Source of the DNA: Archangium violaceum
Lineage (GTDB): Bacteria; Myxococcota; Myxococcia; Myxococcales; Myxococcaceae
DNA length: 64,000 nucleotides
Direction of reading: 5' to 3'
Assembly: GCF_016859125.1 (NCBI RefSeq)
Contig: NZ_CP069338.1
Coordinates: 7,565,501 to 7,629,500 of the forward strand
Below, piece by piece: positions 8,712 through 17,497 of the stretch; position 1 is the first letter of the stretch, and each line of letters starts with the position of its first letter. The notes below the pieces were generated by a model. That model was not told the DNA's origin. It searched no databases and saw nothing but the letters and a program-made list of their open reading frames with translations. A program made the translations under genes and the position numbers.

Positions 8712-9206
8712 CTCACCCTGGTGGCCAGCGACTCGCTGGTGCGCCTGCTGGATGGCACCCGGGAGGTGGCCCGCCACACGCGCTGCTGGGACAAGGGCAA
8801 GACTCTCGAATGCGAGGAGCACCTGGCCGCCCTCGCCGCCCACAAGCGCCACGCCCACGAGCTGCGCGGGCGCGACAGGCTGCGCCAGTCCTGCCCCAGC
8901 GCCGACGCCTTCATCGCCGCGCTCGCCTCGCGCAACGCCCACCTCGCAGGCCATACCTCGCGCTTGCTCAAGCTGCTCGACTCCCATGGCCCCGAGGCTC
9001 TCGAGGCCGCCCTGTCCACCGCCCTCTCTCGCGGTGCCATTGGCGCCGAGTCCGTCGCCCACCTCCTGGAGCACTCCCGCCGCCAGCAGCACCTGCCTCC
9101 CGTCTTCTCTGTCTCCCTCCCCGACGACCCCCGCGTGCGCTCCGCCCGCGTCCAGCCCCATTCCCTCTCCGACTACGACGCCCTCTTTCGAAAGGACTCC
9201 CCGTGA
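8712..9206 (+). pseudogene. istA: istA of IS21 element 1, 3' part
   Basis: This is the continuation of istA after IS1380 copy A: LVASDSLVRLLDGTREVARH, then LAALAAHKRHAHELRGRDRL, ending PHSLSDYDALFRKDSP. It aligns well with the same region of the intact copy at 12310-12821. Its TGA (9204-9206) overlaps the GTG start of istB (9203), the usual istA-istB coupling. Confidence 0.9.
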
Positions 9207-9802
9207 CTTCCTCCCTGGCTCATTCCCTCTCCGGGCTCGGCCTGCACCGCACCAGCGCCGAGCTCGATGACCTCGTCGCTCGCGCCACCAAGGCCCGCCT
9301 CTCTCCCACCCAGCTGCTGGAGCAGATTGTCCAGCTGGAGTCCGACGAGCGTGCCCGCCGCTCCCTGGAGCGCCGCACCCTGCGCAGCCGCCTGGGCCGC
9401 TTCAAGCCCATGGCCGACTTCGACTGGAGCTGGCCCAAGTCCATAGACAGGCCCCTGGTGGAGAGTCTGCTGCGTCTGGACTTCCTCCAGGACGCTCGCA
9501 ACGTCGTGCTGCTCGCCGCCCAGGGCCTGGGCAAGACGATGATTGCCCAGAACCTCGCTCACGAGGCCCTGCGCTCCGGCCACTCCGTCCTCTTCACCAC
9601 CGCCTCCCAGCTGCTACTCGACCTCGGCTCGCGCGACTCTTCCCGCGCCTTGGAGTCCCGCCTGCGCCACTACGCTCGCGTGGGCCTGCTCATCATCGAC
9701 GAGCTGGGCTACCTCTCCTACGACGCGCGCAACGCCGACCTCCTCTTCCAACTCGTCAACTTGCGCTATGAGAAACGCAGCCTCGTCCTCACCACCAATC
9801 AG
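9203..9802 (+). pseudogene. istB: istB helper ATPase of IS21 element 1, 5' part
   Basis: The GTG at 9203 overlaps the istA stop. The product has the IstB AAA+ core: LGRFKPMADFDWSWPKSIDR, Walker A in AAQGLGKTMIAQN and Walker B in LLIIDELGYLSYDARNADLL. It is cut at 9802 by IS1380 copy B, with duplication of ATCAG. The rest lies at 14651-14820. The start is GTG, whereas the second IS21 uses ATG. Confidence 0.9.
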
Positions 9803-9983
9803 CCCACCATATTCGCGACGACTGGCTCAAGACATGCATGAAGGCTGAGGTCGAGCGCGTTGGGTTGAGTTATCGGGCACAAGGCAGAGGAAGCCCGCCC
9901 CGGGGCAGCGGGTAGCAAGCAGGAGGAGATGGAGAGGGGAGTGGGGAGAGTGCGACACGTGAGCTGCAATTGACTCCAGGCAG

Positions 9984-10553
9984 CTACGTGATGTGCGCTG
10001 TGCTCAGCGAGCCCAGCTTCGTCCACAGCTTCTGCCAGAGGCTGGCCGACTCCCGGCCAATGACCAGCACCACTCTTCTGGCGTGTAACAGCACCCGCGC
10101 GGCTACTTTGAGCACCCGCTCGCGCACACGGAGCAGCCCCAGCCCTCGCCCGTGGCCTGCTCCATCAGCACGCGCGCGGCGTGCACCAGGTTGTAGGCCA
10201 GGGCATTGAGCAACAGGCGTACCTCGTTGTTGGCGAAGGCGTCGATGGACACCGAGCGCTGGACGGGCGGCTGCCCCCGGTACTTGGACTTGGGCCGTCT
10301 GGCCGAGGAGAGCGCCGGGGCCAGCACGTCCATGAGCTCTCCGAAGTGGCCCTCCGCCGTGCCGCGTTGGCGGTAGTGCTCCAGCAGCGCCTGTGCCGGC
10401 ATCTGCTCCTTGCTCCAGCTCGTCACCAGCCAGAAGGCGTGCGGGAAGAGCTCGTCCTTCCTCTCCAGCACTACCAACACCACGCGCCGCGCACGGCTCC
10501 AGCCCTGCGCCTGGTACTCCCATTCGTACAGGTGGGTGCCCGGCTCCCCCTGC
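9984..10553 (-). pseudogene. IS1380 transposase, copy B, C-terminal part
   Basis: The complement encodes the end of the IS1380 transposase, including WSKEQMPAQALLEHYRQRGT and NEVRLLLNALAYNLVHAARV. It is nearly identical to copy A and shares its two G-run frameshifts (complements of 8372 and 7965). IS21-2 separates it from the N-terminal part at 13656-14530. Confidence 0.85.
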
Positions 10554-10838
10554 TGTTGATGGTCACCAGGAAGCGCGGGTTCCTGGTCATGTGTCGCCGG
10601 GGGTTGCCTGACTTCAAGACTACTCCCAGCGATGGGTTCAGCCGAGAAGTTGAGGGGGGGTGAGTGCGTCGGTGAAGTCCACGACCGCGCGCGCCCAGAA
10701 AGACGGAAGGCCCACCAGAGGCAACTGGAGGGCCGTCCTGGAGGCGCGCCCTGGTGTGCGAGTCGGGCGGGCCGATGAGCAAGAGGTAGCGCACTCCGGG
10801 GCGCGGCGCCAGAAGCAGGCGCGTGCGAGGAGCCCCCG

Positions 10839-11297
10839 TTGGAGGCGCTGCGCTTCGTGGTGTGCGGCCGGCCCGAGTGTCGGCAGGTGTTCTTCCTCTG
10901 CTCCGCGTGCGACCGTGGCCAGCGCTACTGCGGGCCGCCGTGCAGTCGAAGGGCGCGAGCGGAGTCAATGCGCGCTGCTGGTGCGCGCTACCAGCGCACC
11001 CGGGACGGACGGCACGCGCATGCCGCGCGGCAGGCGGCCTGGCGGGAGCGGCGGCGAGAGAAAGTGACGCATCAGTCTCCCGCCGCCGTGGCGCCGACAG
11101 CCAGTGTGCCTGTCGCGCCAGCCCCGGCCGCCACGCAGGTGGCCGCGGAGCCGAGCGCAGCGAGGCCACTGCCGTATGCACCGCCACCATCCATCCCCGC
11201 CTGCACCTCGTGCGGGCGTCAGAGTCCCTTCCTGCGCCACACCACGCTTGCGCGCACCCACGTGGGCCGGCGCTTCAGGGCTGCCCGTCCGCCGTGA
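10839..11297 (+). CDS. IS21-associated cysteine-rich accessory protein (copy 2)
   Basis: About 152 residues are read from a TTG at 10839; the start is uncertain. The N-terminus has CGRPECRQVFFLCSACDRGQ, then RYCGPPCSRRARAES, a likely zinc ribbon, followed by a basic stretch (AARQAAWRERRREKVTHQ). A second CTSCGRQ motif lies near the end. It is the counterpart of 5446-5979 and stops 9 bases before istA. The conserved Cys pattern in two diverged elements argues that it is a real gene. Confidence 0.7.
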   Translation: MEALRFVVCGRPECRQVFFLCSACDRGQRYCGPPCSRRARAESMRAAGARYQRTRDGRHAHAARQAAWRERRREKVTHQSPAAVAPTASVPVAPAPAATQVAAEPSAARPLPYAPPPSIPACTSCGRQSPFLRHTTLARTHVGRRFRAARPP

Positions 11298-11306
11298 GGT
11301 GGGCCC

Positions 11307-12821
11307 ATGATTTCCCCCGAGCTCGCCGCCCGCATCCGCCGACTGCACTTCGCCGAGCACTGGAAGGTGGGCACCATCTGCTCCGAGCTGGGCGTGCACC
11401 ACGACACCGTCCGGCGCGCCCTGACGCTCGAGCGCGTCAGCGGCACGGGGGTGAAGTCCGTCAGGCCCACGCTGCTGGATGCCTACAAGGACTTCATCCA
11501 AGCCACCCTGGAGGCCCACCCACGCCTCACCGCCATGCGCCTCTTCCACATGGTGAAGGCGCGCGGCTACGTGGGTGGCCCGCTCCAGGTGCGCCGTTAC
11601 GTGCGCACGGTGCGTCCCACCTCTCGCGCCGAGGCCTTCCTGCGCCGCAGCACGCTTCCGGGCGAGGAGGCCCAGGTGGATTGGGGGCACTTCGGCACGC
11701 TGCCCGTGGGTAACACGCGCCGCCCTCTGTGCTGCTTCGTCCTGGTGCTGGGCCACAGCCGCGCCCTCTACGCGCGCTTCTTCCTCGACATGACGCTGGA
11801 GAGCTTCCTCAAAGGCCACGTGCTGGCCTTCCAGGCGCTGGGGGGCGTGCCGCGCGCGCTGCTGTACGACAACTTGAAGTCCGTGGTGCTCGAGCGCGCC
11901 GGCGACGCCATCCGCTTCCACCCGCGCCTGCTGGAATTGGCCGGCCACTACCACTTCGCCCCCAAGCCCTGTGCCCCCTACCGCGGCAACGAGAAGGGCA
12001 AGGTGGAACGCACCATCCGCTACCTGCGCGACTCCTTCTTCGCCGCGCGCACCTTCAGCGGCGTGGATGACCTCAACGCGCAAGCGGCGCGGTGGGCGGC
12101 CGAGGTGGCCCACGCGCGCCACTTGCCCGGCGACGTCACCGGGCGCACCGTCGCCACGGCCCTCGAGGAGGAACGCCCGCGGCTGCTGCCCCTGCCCGCA
12201 CACCCGTTTCCCACGGACGTGGTGCGCCCCGTCGCCTCTGGCAAGACGCCCTACGTGCGCTTTGACTCCAACGACTACTCCATTCCACACACCCTGGTGA
12301 AGAAGCCCCTCACCCTGGTGGCCTCCGAGACACGCGTACGCGTGCTGGACGGCTCCGAGGAGGTGGCCTCCCACCCGCGCTCCTTCGAGAAGGGCCGCAC
12401 TCTGGAGCAGCCCGGCCACCTCGCCGCCCTCGCCGACGCCAAGGCCCGCGCGCACGAGCTGCGCGGCCGAGACTTGCTGCGCGCCTCCTGCCCGCAGGCA
12501 GAGGGCTTCCTCGCGGCCCTCGCCCAGCGCGACCTCTCGCTGTCACACCACACTGCTCAATTGCTGAAGTTACTGGAGCTCCACGGCGCACGCGCCCTGG
12601 ATGAGGCCCTCGCCGAGGCCCTGCGCAAGGGGGCGGTGAGCGCCCCCGCCGTGGCCCACCTCCTGGACCAGCGCGCTCGCCGCCAGCGTCAACCTCCACC
12701 ACTCAGCGTGGTGCTGCCGGATGACCCGCGCATCGCCGCCTCACGTACCCGCCCCCACTCCCTCGCCGACTACGACCGCCTCCTCGACAAGGACTCCACC
12801 GATGACGACTCCGCTCGCTGA
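11307..12821 (+). CDS. istA: IS21-family transposase IstA (intact)
   Basis: The transposase has 504 residues. It has an N-terminal HTH (GTICSELGVHHDTVRRALTL), then an integrase-type DDE core with QVDWGHFGTLPV, RALLYDNLKSVVLERAGD and YRGNEKGKVERTIRYLRDSF, and a C-terminal region ending HSLADYDRLLDKDST. IstA cuts and joins the element ends and works with the IstB ATPase. The gene overlaps istB by 20 bases. It is about the usual family length (~500) and has no interruptions. Confidence 0.96.
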   Translation: MISPELAARIRRLHFAEHWKVGTICSELGVHHDTVRRALTLERVSGTGVKSVRPTLLDAYKDFIQATLEAHPRLTAMRLFHMVKARGYVGGPLQVRRYVRTVRPTSRAEAFLRRSTLPGEEAQVDWGHFGTLPVGNTRRPLCCFVLVLGHSRALYARFFLDMTLESFLKGHVLAFQALGGVPRALLYDNLKSVVLERAGDAIRFHPRLLELAGHYHFAPKPCAPYRGNEKGKVERTIRYLRDSFFAARTFSGVDDLNAQAARWAAEVAHARHLPGDVTGRTVATALEEERPRLLPLPAHPFPTDVVRPVASGKTPYVRFDSNDYSIPHTLVKKPLTLVASETRVRVLDGSEEVASHPRSFEKGRTLEQPGHLAALADAKARAHELRGRDLLRASCPQAEGFLAALAQRDLSLSHHTAQLLKLLELHGARALDEALAEALRKGAVSAPAVAHLLDQRARRQRQPPPLSVVLPDDPRIAASRTRPHSLADYDRLLDKDSTDDDSAR

Positions 12822-13569
12822 CCGCCTCGCCTCCCTCGGGCTGCACGCCACCTCCCAGGGCCTCGCCGACCTCATCGCCCGCGCCACGAAGGCCAGGTGG
12901 GGCGCCACCGAGCTGCTGGAGCACCTCGCCGACGAGGAGCACAAGGAGCGCGGCCGCAGAAGTCTCGAGCGGCGCCTGTCTCGCAGCCGCCTTGGCCGCT
13001 TCAAGCCCATGGCGGACTACGACTGGGGATGGCCCAAGAAGATTGACCGCGAGGCCATCGAGTCCGCCTTGCGCCTGGATTTCCTGGAGCGCACGCGCAA
13101 CGTCGTCATAGTGGCCCCTCAGGGACTGGGCAAGACGATGATTGCGCAGAACATCGCCCACCAGGCCGTCCTCAAGGGGCACTCCGCTCTCTTCGTCACC
13201 GCCTCCCAGTTGCTGCTCGACCTGGGCGCTCAGGACACCAGCCGCGCACTGGACCGCCGCCTGCGCCACTACACCAGCCGCACGAGCCTGCTCGTCATCG
13301 ACGAGATGGGCTACCTCGCCTACGACGCGCGCAACGCGGACCTCCTCTTTCAAGTCGTGGCGCGCAGGTATGAACAACGCTCGTTGGTGATGACCACGAA
13401 TCTGGCGTTTTCGGACTGGCCGACCATCTTTCCCAACGCCGCGTGTGCCACCGCTCTGATTGACCGCGTCATCCACCACGCGGACGTCCTCGCTATTGAA
13501 GGCGAGAGCTACCGCCGCCGCGAGGCCGAGGAGGCCGCGACGACCAGGAAGGCGAAGTCCAAGCGCTGA
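12802..13569 (+). CDS. istB: IS21-family helper ATPase IstB (intact)
   Basis: The protein has 255 residues from the ATG at 12802, inside the end of istA. It has the IstB N-terminal helical part (LGRFKPMADYDWGWPKKIDR), Walker A in VAPQGLGKTMIAQN, Walker B in LLVIDEMGYLAYDARNADLL, sensor TTNLAFSDW and the C-terminal signature IDRVIHHADVLAIEGESYRR. IstB is an AAA+ ATPase that shapes target DNA and activates IstA. Length and motifs are complete. Confidence 0.96.
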   Translation: MTTPLADRLASLGLHATSQGLADLIARATKARWGATELLEHLADEEHKERGRRSLERRLSRSRLGRFKPMADYDWGWPKKIDREAIESALRLDFLERTRNVVIVAPQGLGKTMIAQNIAHQAVLKGHSALFVTASQLLLDLGAQDTSRALDRRLRHYTSRTSLLVIDEMGYLAYDARNADLLFQVVARRYEQRSLVMTTNLAFSDWPTIFPNAACATALIDRVIHHADVLAIEGESYRRREAEEAATTRKAKSKR

Positions 13570-13655
13570 GCCTCACCTCGGACCGGGAGGCCGGACCCCG
13601 GGCACACCTCCGGCTTCCCGGTCCAAATTTCCGCGCTTCCTCGTGAACGCCAACA

Positions 13656-14530
13656 CCCTGCGGCACTCCCGAATTCATGAAGCGCGGCAGCGCCGCCTCC
13701 CGCTGCAACACGCTGGTGTTGCGCACGCGCGCCACGTAGGGCGTGCCTCGCTCCTCCAGCTTCGCCAGCAGCTTCTCCTCGGGAAAGCCCGCGTCGAAGC
13801 GCACCGCCGCCACCTCACACACCTCCTTCTCCACTCGCCCCAGCAACTCGTCGATGAATTCCAGCGCTCCATTGGCGCTGTGCACGTTTCCCTCGCGCAA
13901 CCTCACGTCCAGCAGGTCTCCCGTCTCGGCCAGACTGGCGACAATCGGGTGGTACATGCGTACTCCGTAGTGCCCGTTGTACGCGCTGCCCTCCTGGTGC
14001 CCATGCACCTCCACCGGCAACCCGTCCACGTCCACCGTCACCTGCTTGAGCTTCTGGCCCTTGGGCTGCTGCGCCCTCAGCCTCCGCCCCGTCTGCCACA
14101 CCAGCGCCTCGTGCAGCACCTTCCGGTTTTCCTCTCGCGCCAACATGGCCGTCAGCCGCGACAAGGTGGGCTGTGAGGCCAACCCCTCCGCTCCCCCCTC
14201 TTTCCCCCTCAGCGGCACGCTGCTCTTGCTGTCCGACACCGCCAACCTCAACGCCGCGTCCCTCCTGAGCGCGTCCGCGTCGTCGTGGTCTCTCCACCCT
14301 TGCCCCAACAGCAGAAGGTCCGTGCGCACCAACTCCCTCAGCGAGTGGGTTATCCGCTTCTCGTCTCGCGTGTCCGTCAACATCTCCCCCAGCCAGCGCG
14401 TCAGCCCCAACCGCTCGTCCACCTCCCTCAGCAGCACCGCACCTGCCTCCGACGTCAACCGCTCCGCCCTCGCCTCCAGCTTCACGGAGCCGTTGAACTC
14501 CAGCCCGAAGTCGTTGAGGATTTCACCCAT
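13656..14530 (-). pseudogene. IS1380 transposase, copy B, N-terminal part
   Basis: The complement reads from an ATG at 14530 (MGEILNDFGLEFN) through RRLRAQQPKGQKLKQVTVDV to ALPRFMNSGVPQ at the IS21-2 junction. Unlike copy A it has no frameshift near the RRLRAQQ codons, so this half is open. The downstream half (9984-10553) keeps the two shared frameshifts. Confidence 0.88.
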
Positions 14531-14650
14531 GACGCGCCTCCTGCCTTGTGGTGGTGGATGTCTGAACAACACCCCTCTACCACTCGGGAGGTCAGGCGCG
14601 TCACCCTCCTTTTCCGGTCATCCTCCTGCACCTCTCGTGAATAAGGCGGG

Positions 14651-14820
14651 ATCAGGCCTTCAGCGACTGGCCTACCATCTTCCCCAACGCCAGCTGCGCC
14701 ACCGCCCTCATCGACCGCGTCATCCACCACTGCGACATCGTCTCCATAGAGGGCGACAGCTACCGCCGCCGCGAAGCCGAAGCCTCTCTGGAGTCTCGCC
14801 GCTCCCGCCGCTCCGGCTGA
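14651..14820 (+). pseudogene. istB: istB of IS21 element 1, 3' part
   Basis: After the ATCAG repeat the frame gives AFSDWPTIFPNASCATALID, then RVIHHCDIVSIEGDSYRRRE, ending RRSRRSG at 14820. This matches the C-terminus of the intact IstB and continues the fragment at 9203-9802. Confidence 0.9.
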
Positions 14821-14972
14821 CGCCCTGGGGGACTACATCCCCCAGTCCCCCTGTGGCTCCGCTCCGGCCCGCCCCCAACTGCGGTGCGGGCCTCCTCGGA
14901 GCGCGAGCCCCGCCGCTCCTCGCCCCCAAACCGGCTGGTTCATTTTCCCGCGCTTCTTCATGTTCAGCGACA

Positions 14973-15024
14973 AGCACGTCGGGCGGGCGCGGCTGGCGGA
15001 AAACCTCCACCCTTCGCGCCCTGA
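14973..15024 (-). pseudogene. DUF2381-family gene, middle fragment
   Basis: Fifty-two bases between the IS21 and IS1182 elements encode, on the minus strand, RARRVEVFRQPRPPDVL. This is typical of the DUF2381 linker (VEVFRQPR). Its AGCACGT edge duplicates 5183-5189, and its TGA edge duplicates 16762-16764. Joining all three parts gives an unbroken frame. Confidence 0.85.
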
Positions 15025-16761
15025 AGAGCAGTCGATAAATCCCTCGCGGGAGCAGAGCGCGATCAGGAAGTGGAGGGGAGGGCGGAGGAAATCGCCCATC
15101 CCGAGGCGCGGAGTTGGAGGGGGGGGTTGTACAGGTGGGAAGCAGGCGAGAGCGGGATTCAACCACACAGCCCGGGGGCTCATCGCCTGGTTGGAGCCTG
15201 AGAGGCCCGGTCACACCACACGCGGCAGGGGGCTGGCCGTCAGAAGCCAGCAGGCAAGGCGGTGACCTGGTCCACCGGCACCGGACTGATGCCGCCACCG
15301 AGAGAGGCCGCGTTGCCTGGAGCCAGCTCGAGGAGGTGAGCCGGCTCGGCAAGCGCGCTCTGGCGCGCCAGCAGCGCATCCACCAGAGGCTGGCCGTGTG
15401 CGGCCAGGTTGTGCGCCAGGGCCACCAGCAAGGCGACACACTTCACCTTCTCCAGCCCCCGCACCGTCACCTGCGTCAGGCCATAGCGCCCCTTCACCTG
15501 CGCGTTGACGTTCTCCACCAGGCCGGCGCGGGCCTTGTACTGCTCCTTGGCCTCGTCGGTGCGCATGCGCTCACGCCACGCCTCTACCTCGGGGGAATGG
15601 TCCCCCTGCTGCCCGGCCTGGGCCATGCGCTCGGGCACCGAAATGAGCGCTTCAACCCCCTTGGCCGCGCACTGCTTCACGTCTGCGCACGTGGCATGGC
15701 CGCCATCGGCCAGCACGCGCTCGGGCACCTGGCCCGTGCGTTGCTCAATCTGCTCCACCATGGGGCTCACGCTGCCCATGTCGCTGCCCTGGTTGGTGAC
15801 TTCCACTCCCACAATGGTTCTTGGCCCTCCCAGCGCCTCCCCAGCCACCGCGAATTGCAGGTTGTAGGCGGGTCGGAAACCCCCATCGGCCATCTTCATC
15901 ACCCGTGCATCCGCATCCGTGGTGGAGGCGCGCACCTTCTCCTTGTCCGCCCCCTTCTTCCTGGCCTGCTGTTGCTTTATCGCCTCCAGCGCCGCGTCCA
16001 CCCGCGCCTGGTAGTCACGCGCCTTGGCCTCTCGTGTCGCCTGCTGCCCACGCGTCAGCTCCGGGTCGTCCTTCTGCGCCAGCACCGCTTGCAAGTGCAG
16101 CTCGGCCTGCTCCTGGCACTCCCGCAGCGACTGCTCTCGCCGGAACGAAGGCGCCGAGGCACTGGCCCTCACCCGCGTGCCGTCCTGCGCCACCTGCTCC
16201 AAACTCACCAGCCCCTGCTGCAACAGCACCGAGAGCACGTCGGTAAACACCTGCTGCAACACCTCCAGGTGCTCCACCCGGAACTGGCTCAGCTTGTCGT
16301 GGCTCACCTTCACTCCACCGGCCAGCCACTGGTACGCCCTGTCCTCCTCGCACCGGCGCGCCAGCTCCGTCGCCGTCCCCACTCCCTGCTCAATCCCGTA
16401 CACCCACAGCGCCAACAGCAACCGGGGACTTGTCACCGGGCGTCCCGCATGTCCCTCCACCGCCTTGGCCCCGGCCAGAAAGCCTCTCAGGTCCAACGCC
16501 TCCACCGCCGCCGCCACTACCCGCACCGGGTGCTCCGGCTCCACCAACTGCTCCGGCATCTGCTTGAACAGCCAGCCTTGCGACCTGTCCGGCTCTTTCG
16601 TCCGGACTCTTCCCTCTGCTGCCCGCGCTTTCTTCTGGCTCACTCCCCCTGCCTACTTCACATGGTACCTCTTGCACCCGAACCCCAGGGGTGGGGCTTT
16701 GCCTTCCCCACCCACCTTTGGATCACCCAGCTTTCACTTCCTGGGATTTATCGAGCGCTCT
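15025..16761 (-). mobile_element. IS1182-family element inserted in the DUF2381 gene
   Basis: This 1737-bp element is bounded by AGAGCAGTCGATAAATCCC at 15025 and, on the complement from 16761, AGAGCGCTCGATAAATCCC. A 3-bp direct repeat TGA flanks it (15022-15024 and 16762-16764). It carries a single full-length transposase gene. The region 15025-15239 downstream of that gene has no other coding feature. Confidence 0.9.
15240..16643 (-). CDS. IS1182-family transposase
   Basis: The transposase has 467 residues, starting MSQKKARAAEGRVRTKEPDR. The N-terminal IS1182 domain includes HPVRVVAAAVEALDL and TSPRLLLALWVYGIEQGVGT. The DDE part shows VSLEQVAQDGTRVRASA, ADARVMKMADGGFRPAYNLQ, GQVPERVLADGGHATCADVK and the late VENVNAQVKGRYGLTQVTVR, with the catalytic acids at the expected places. 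There is no frameshift, so this element may be active. Confidence 0.95.
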   Translation of the reverse strand: MSQKKARAAEGRVRTKEPDRSQGWLFKQMPEQLVEPEHPVRVVAAAVEALDLRGFLAGAKAVEGHAGRPVTSPRLLLALWVYGIEQGVGTATELARRCEEDRAYQWLAGGVKVSHDKLSQFRVEHLEVLQQVFTDVLSVLLQQGLVSLEQVAQDGTRVRASASAPSFRREQSLRECQEQAELHLQAVLAQKDDPELTRGQQATREAKARDYQARVDAALEAIKQQQARKKGADKEKVRASTTDADARVMKMADGGFRPAYNLQFAVAGEALGGPRTIVGVEVTNQGSDMGSVSPMVEQIEQRTGQVPERVLADGGHATCADVKQCAAKGVEALISVPERMAQAGQQGDHSPEVEAWRERMRTDEAKEQYKARAGLVENVNAQVKGRYGLTQVTVRGLEKVKCVALLVALAHNLAAHGQPLVDALLARQSALAEPAHLLELAPGNAASLGGGISPVPVDQVTALPAGF

Positions 16762-17143
16762 TGAGTCCACCATGCCCCACCAGCCAAAAGGTCACACTGG
16801 CCGGGGCTGCACCATCCGCGAAGCGCACCGTCACCTTGACTCGCTCCCCGGGCAAAAATCCCCGCCTGGGATTCACGGTCACGAAGTCATCCCCCTGTGC
16901 AACACCTATGGAGCGATTGTCAGGCAGCATTTCCACGGCTCCCGGCGGCAAGAGGGAATCAAAGACGAACGTCGTCGGCTCGTCCGCGCTGACGCACACG
17001 CTGAGGGCCCCCTCCGGGGACTCCGCCGCCAAGTCAAAGCGAGCCGTCGCGGCGCAGCGGGGGACGAGGGGAGGCTCTGCGGCTTGCGCAGCACCAGCGA
17101 GCAGGGCGGCCAGCAGGACGGCACCGGGAGAGGGGGGCAGCAC
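16762..17143 (-). pseudogene. DUF2381-family gene, N-terminal part with signal peptide
   Basis: The frame starts MLPPSPGAVLLAALLAGAAQ at 17143, a cleavable signal peptide. It continues CVSADEPTTFVFDSLLPPGA, RGFLPGERVKVTVRFADGAA and ASVTFWLVGHGG before the IS1182 insertion. These are DUF2381 N-terminal features. The start lies 32 bases downstream of the preceding minus-strand fragment. In myxobacteria these genes often follow Ser/Thr kinase genes. Confidence 0.88.
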
Positions 17144-17175
17144 GGAAACTCAACCTCCAAAGATCACGGCAGGGA

Positions 17176-17497
17176 TTAGGGCTGCCCGCTGGGCTGAATG
17201 AGAAAAACGCGCGTGGGTGTCTTGGCGTTGCCGGGCGTGCTTCCGGGAGTGAGGCAGACGCCCAATCCAGGGGGACAATCAAACAATTTACCGTGCTCGT
17301 CCATGTAGCCCGTGACGCCTTCCAGGCCAGCAACCAAACACACGGGGAGAGTCCCCTCGCCCGGAACCTTTGCTTCGGTGAAGGTGCCGAAAAGGCGGTT
17401 GTCGCCGAGCTTCCACGCGCCAAGAAGCAAGGTCCCGGTGGGAAGATTGCCAACGTACCCGTATCCAACGCCACCGACCTCACCCACGAAGACAGGC
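17176..17497 (-). pseudogene. 3' fragment of a gene, possibly the C-terminus of a Ser/Thr kinase
   Basis: The complement encodes about 107 residues reading out of the ISAs1-type element: KPVFVGEVGGVGYGYVGNLP, TGTLLLGAWKLGDNRLFGTF, TEAKVPGEGTLPVCLV and a stop at 17176. There is no good start. A similar P-GTLL-G...F-G-FTEA...PVCLV module occurs, as far as I recall, at the end of myxobacterial Ser/Thr kinases, and a DUF2381 gene follows here as in those operons. The kinase domain itself is absent. Confidence 0.5.

Larger units (their letters stand above)
10554..13655 (+). mobile_element. IS21-family element 2, intact, innermost insertion
   Basis: This 3102-bp element has terminal repeats TGTTGATGGTCACCAGGAAG at 10554 and, on the complement from 13655, TGTTGGCGTTCACGAGGAAG, both continuing CGCGG. 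CCCTGC flanks it at 10548-10553 and 13656-13661. Removing the element and one repeat restores the IS1380 sequence seen uninterrupted in copy A (7950-7980). It encodes the cysteine-rich accessory ORF, istA and istB, all open. It is the youngest layer of the nest and probably still competent. Confidence 0.93.
9803..14650 (-). mobile_element. IS1380-family element, copy B (inserted in istB, itself interrupted by IS21-2)
   Basis: The element is reversed relative to copy A. It begins CCCACCATATTC at 9803 and ends GAATAAGGCGGG at 14650. ATCAG flanks it at 9798-9802 and 14651-14655, and joining restores the IstB reading TTNQAFSDWPTIF. The intact IS21 element at 10554-13655 plus its 6-bp duplication lies within. 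Without it the element is 1740 bp, against 1738 for copy A. Confidence 0.92.
5190..14972 (+). mobile_element. IS21-family element 1, carrying two nested IS1380 insertions and a second IS21
   Basis: The ends are imperfect inverted repeats: TGTCGATGATCACCGAGAAG at 5190 and, on the complement from 14972, TGTCGCTGAACATGAAGAAG, both continuing GCGCGGGAA. A 7-bp direct repeat AGCACGT flanks the element at 5183-5189 and 14973-14979. It originally held a zinc-ribbon ORF, istA and istB. istA is now cut by an IS1380 copy at 6974-8711. istB is cut by another at 9803-14650, which itself contains an intact IS21 at 10554-13655. Both transposition genes are disrupted, so it should not move by itself. Confidence 0.92.

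Noticed and set aside
15114-17201. 695-codon plus-strand open frame across the IS1182 element
   Set aside because: It is opposite the IS1182 transposase and crosses the element boundary into the DUF2381 fragment, so it cannot be an old gene.
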